Of a stretch of DNA of 19,802 nt, positions 17,817-19,802 are shown piece after piece (positions within the stretch are counted from its first letter, which is position 1; the number at the start of each line of letters is the position of its first letter). The position numbers were made by a program, and so were the translations under genes. Origin of the DNA: Cyclostephanos tholiformis (taxonomy: Eukaryota > Bacillariophyta > Thalassiosirophyceae > Thalassiosirales > Thalassiosiraceae); contig JALLPB010000462.1 of assembly GCA_036939975.1 (NCBI GenBank), forward strand, positions 1 to 19,802, read 5' to 3'. The notes under the pieces were generated by a model. That model saw nothing but the letters and a program-made list of their open reading frames with translations. It had not been told where the DNA came from and did no database searches.

Positions 17817-18412
17817 TTAATGTAAAAAATAAAAAAATAATTAAAAAAAAATACAAAATACAAAAATAGTATTTTGGCGGGCCATCACCTCCTCCCAAGG
17901 CTCATCCAGGAAGAAACTATTTTCTTGCACAGACAGAATCCTACAGGAATAATGTAGGAACCAGTATGAAAAATACAACTTGTTAATGCATTTGACATGA
18001 AGACATGTGGGGCTTTAGTGAGCTATTTTTTACTGCAGCATCATCGGGGTGGTACGAGTCTTGCATTAAATTTAGCTTGCATTTCTCCACACGTAGAACA
18101 AATGGCTGCATGTGATTTTTGTTAGTAATGCCTAACAAAACTGAAGTAATGATGAAATGTTCTTACATACGTACTTACATATTCATTTACTTTTACACAA
18201 GTGAAGAAAAAAACCACTGAGGAATTGGTACTGATTGAGTTCCTATGTTTGATTGTATGACTAGATGAGGCGGCATACAGTTTTGGGAGCTGGTGCCATG
18301 CCTCAGCCCTATTGGAAGAATTCCACAGCCACAACATTGCAACAGACATTCCTTGCAACCACTAGCCTTGCGTGTTGTCATCAGCGTGTATTGAACCATA
18401 AAATAGTAGGTA

Positions 18413-18540
18413 GCCATTCCTGCCATTCCAGTAGCCATTCCTGTCATTCAACCATTCCGCCATTCCATATGCCCACCATTACGCCATTCCTGCCATTTGA
18501 CCATTCTGTCTGCCATTCCACCATTCCTGACATTATTTTG
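18413..18540. repeat. CCATTCC minisatellite-like tract
   Basis: About 15 near-copies of CCATTC, separated by 1-6 bases (CCATTCCTGCCATTCCAGTAG and variants). It resembles ATTCC-type simple satellites by composition only. The frames it opens (SHSCHSSSHSCHS) are artefacts of the repeat. Confidence 0.8.
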
Positions 18541-18890
18541 TTGCATCTTGCAGAGGAGTTACATCAACAGTGTGACTCTGTAGCCTGCATGCTTGCATCT
18601 GCAATTTATTTCAGCCAACAACTCACATAATGACAAATAGTTAAATACAAATATTGTACAATATTGCATACATATATAGTATTCCAAATGATATAACAAA
18701 TGGCCTTTGACTGATTTCTGTGCCGTAGGCCCTATCGGCTTGTCTTCCATTGCTCTAGCTTGTTGCTTTTCTTTCAGGGAGTTTGGGGGGAGCAGAAGAA
18801 TCGCCCCCTTTCCTTTTCCTATACGTTTTCAGTTTCAGAAGCTATGTGCTCTGGCAACATGGCCATGTGGGAGGAAACCGGGCAGCCAAG

Positions 18891-19171
18891 GATAGAAGCA
18901 GAGGAAAGAGCAAAAGCTAAATGATAAATGAGAACAGAGAGCAAAGAGAGAGGCAATAGCAACAGTGAAGGCTATAGAAGCAGAGGAAAGAGCAAAATGT
19001 GAATAAAGAGCAGTGAGAGAGAGTCAATAGCAAGATCAGCAAAGGCTATAGAAGCAGAGAGCAAATGTGAAACAAGAACAAAGAGCAGAGAGAGACAATA
19101 GCAACAGTGAAGTTATAGAAGCAGAGGAGAGAGCAAATGCAAAATGAGAACTGAGAGCAAAAAGAGAGGCA
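18891..19171 (+). repeat. four imperfect ~70-80 bp purine-rich tandem repeats
   Basis: Units begin near 18891, 18971, 19045 and 19113. Each starts ATAGAAGCAGAG and runs through GAGCAAA and AGAGAG to CAATAGCAACAGTGAAG. The unit reads as IEAEERAK in one frame, but the frame differs between neighbouring units and stops occur in each, so I do not call a gene. Confidence 0.75.
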
Positions 19172-19802
19172 ACTCTCTCTTATCCAATCCAGTAGACTGT
19201 TTGCTTGTCCAATGGAATTTGCTGCTCTTCCTGCACTGAACAAGTGGAATAAGTACAACAAAATACACAATGAGCAGGAATTAGTACAGCAAACTGCACA
19301 ACATACTAGTGAGACACAAGGAATTATAAATTAAAATCGGCAAGATATTAGGAATTAGAAGTCTGTACAGTGAAGTGAGACCATGCAAGTTAAATTTTTC
19401 TCAACAAGATATAACAAATAACACATTGATCACATGTGATCTCATAAATAAAACATTGTAAAAGTGAGACCGAGTAAATTAACTTACTCTATCGGGGAAA
19501 TATGACAAATTACAATGCAATCCCATGAGACCGTAGAGATTAAAGTAGTACAAGATGAGACAAAATAAATTACAAATGTCTAATGCTATAAAACCTAAAT
19601 TAAACATAGCAGAGATAAACTCAAAACAAACAGTTTTCTCGTAAGTACCAAGGAGATTGACATGTCAGAAATGAGACTCCTGAGATAATCTTTTCTTAGC
19701 TTAGTGCCGAGAAATTACAGAGGGCTCAGGCTTATCTCTTTACCAGTTCAATTAAATGTCAATATCCTGGTCATTAATCTGCAAAGCTTTTTTCATTTTG
19801 CT

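Larger units (their letters stand above)
14196..17819. mobile_element. PIF/Harbinger DNA transposon with two convergent genes
   Basis: The element is placed at 14199-17816 (3618 bp). Both ends carry GGCTGTGATTTTTTTG in inverted orientation, a perfect 16-bp match, and GG at the terminus is common in PIF/Harbinger. The right flank is TTA, the usual 3-bp target; the left flank is TCA, one transition away, so the target duplication is imperfect. Inside are a plus-strand partner ORF and a minus-strand DDE_Tnp_4 transposase that converge with 77 bp between them, the layout typical of this superfamily. The transposase is broken (frameshift and stop), so this copy cannot move by itself. Confidence 0.82.
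17820..19802. other. 1.98 kb without a supported gene
   Basis: AT-rich DNA with low-complexity repeats. Open frames up to 121 residues translate the CCATTC repeat or are compositionally odd and resemble nothing. It holds the CATTCC-rich tract (18413-18540), four purine-rich repeats (18891-19171) and, after 19300, scattered TGAGAC motifs. A perfect 14-bp palindrome GATCACATGTGATC is at 19428-19441. No RNA gene was recognised. Confidence 0.6.

Noticed and set aside
18265..18630. 121-residue plus-strand frame
   Set aside because: Most of it is the CCATTC repeat (H, S and P-rich), with no recognisable domain.
19752..19802. 16-codon open end on minus (SKMKKALQINDQDIDI) at the right edge
   Set aside because: It could be the tail of a gene outside the window, but an open stretch this short is expected by chance.
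1..19802. CRISPR arrays, tRNA or rRNA genes, bacterial operons
   Set aside because: None was seen. Introns and gene families show that this is eukaryotic nuclear DNA.

Overview
The window is nuclear DNA of a eukaryote, most likely a diatom (stramenopile), possibly a centric one. Genes carry short GT-AG introns of about 70-190 nt. Several protein families look like ones I associate with diatoms: an AP2 domain combined with Tudor-like and KH domains, a vWA plus J-domain protein, and the two transposase families. The genus cannot be fixed from the sequence alone.

Layout. 1-257 (minus) is a decayed, possibly retrotransposon gag-like fragment running off the left edge, followed by a purine-rich tract and two fold-back sequences. 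1026-2014 (plus) is a four-exon MAD2 spindle-checkpoint gene. 2626-3565 (minus) is a three-exon ISCU iron-sulfur scaffold gene, with a 197-bp tandem duplication just past its stop codon. 3978-7656 (plus) is a five-exon gene of about 1126 residues with Tudor-like, AP2/ERF and KH-like domains; it is head-to-head with ISCU across 412 bp. 7724-10937 is a complete 3.2-kb TA-flanked Tc1/mariner (pogo-like) DNA transposon whose transposase frame holds one stop codon. 11566-14020 (minus) is a three-exon gene of 719 residues with an N-terminal vWA-like domain, a repeat-rich middle and a C-terminal auxilin-like J domain. 14199-17816 is a 3.6-kb PIF/Harbinger element with matching inverted ends, an intact partner ORF on plus and a transposase on minus broken by a frameshift and a stop. 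17817-19802 holds low-complexity repeats and no gene I can support.

The exon structures were built by hand. Every junction keeps the reading frame, and the MAD2 and ISCU joins restore conserved family sequence, so these models are strong. The host genes do not form an obvious pathway. The most notable content is the multidomain Tudor-AP2-KH protein, the vWA/J protein with its repeated RRxS sites and altered metal site, and two autonomous-type DNA transposons sitting in the immediate flanks of those two genes: one 67 bp past a stop codon, the other 178 bp before a start codon.
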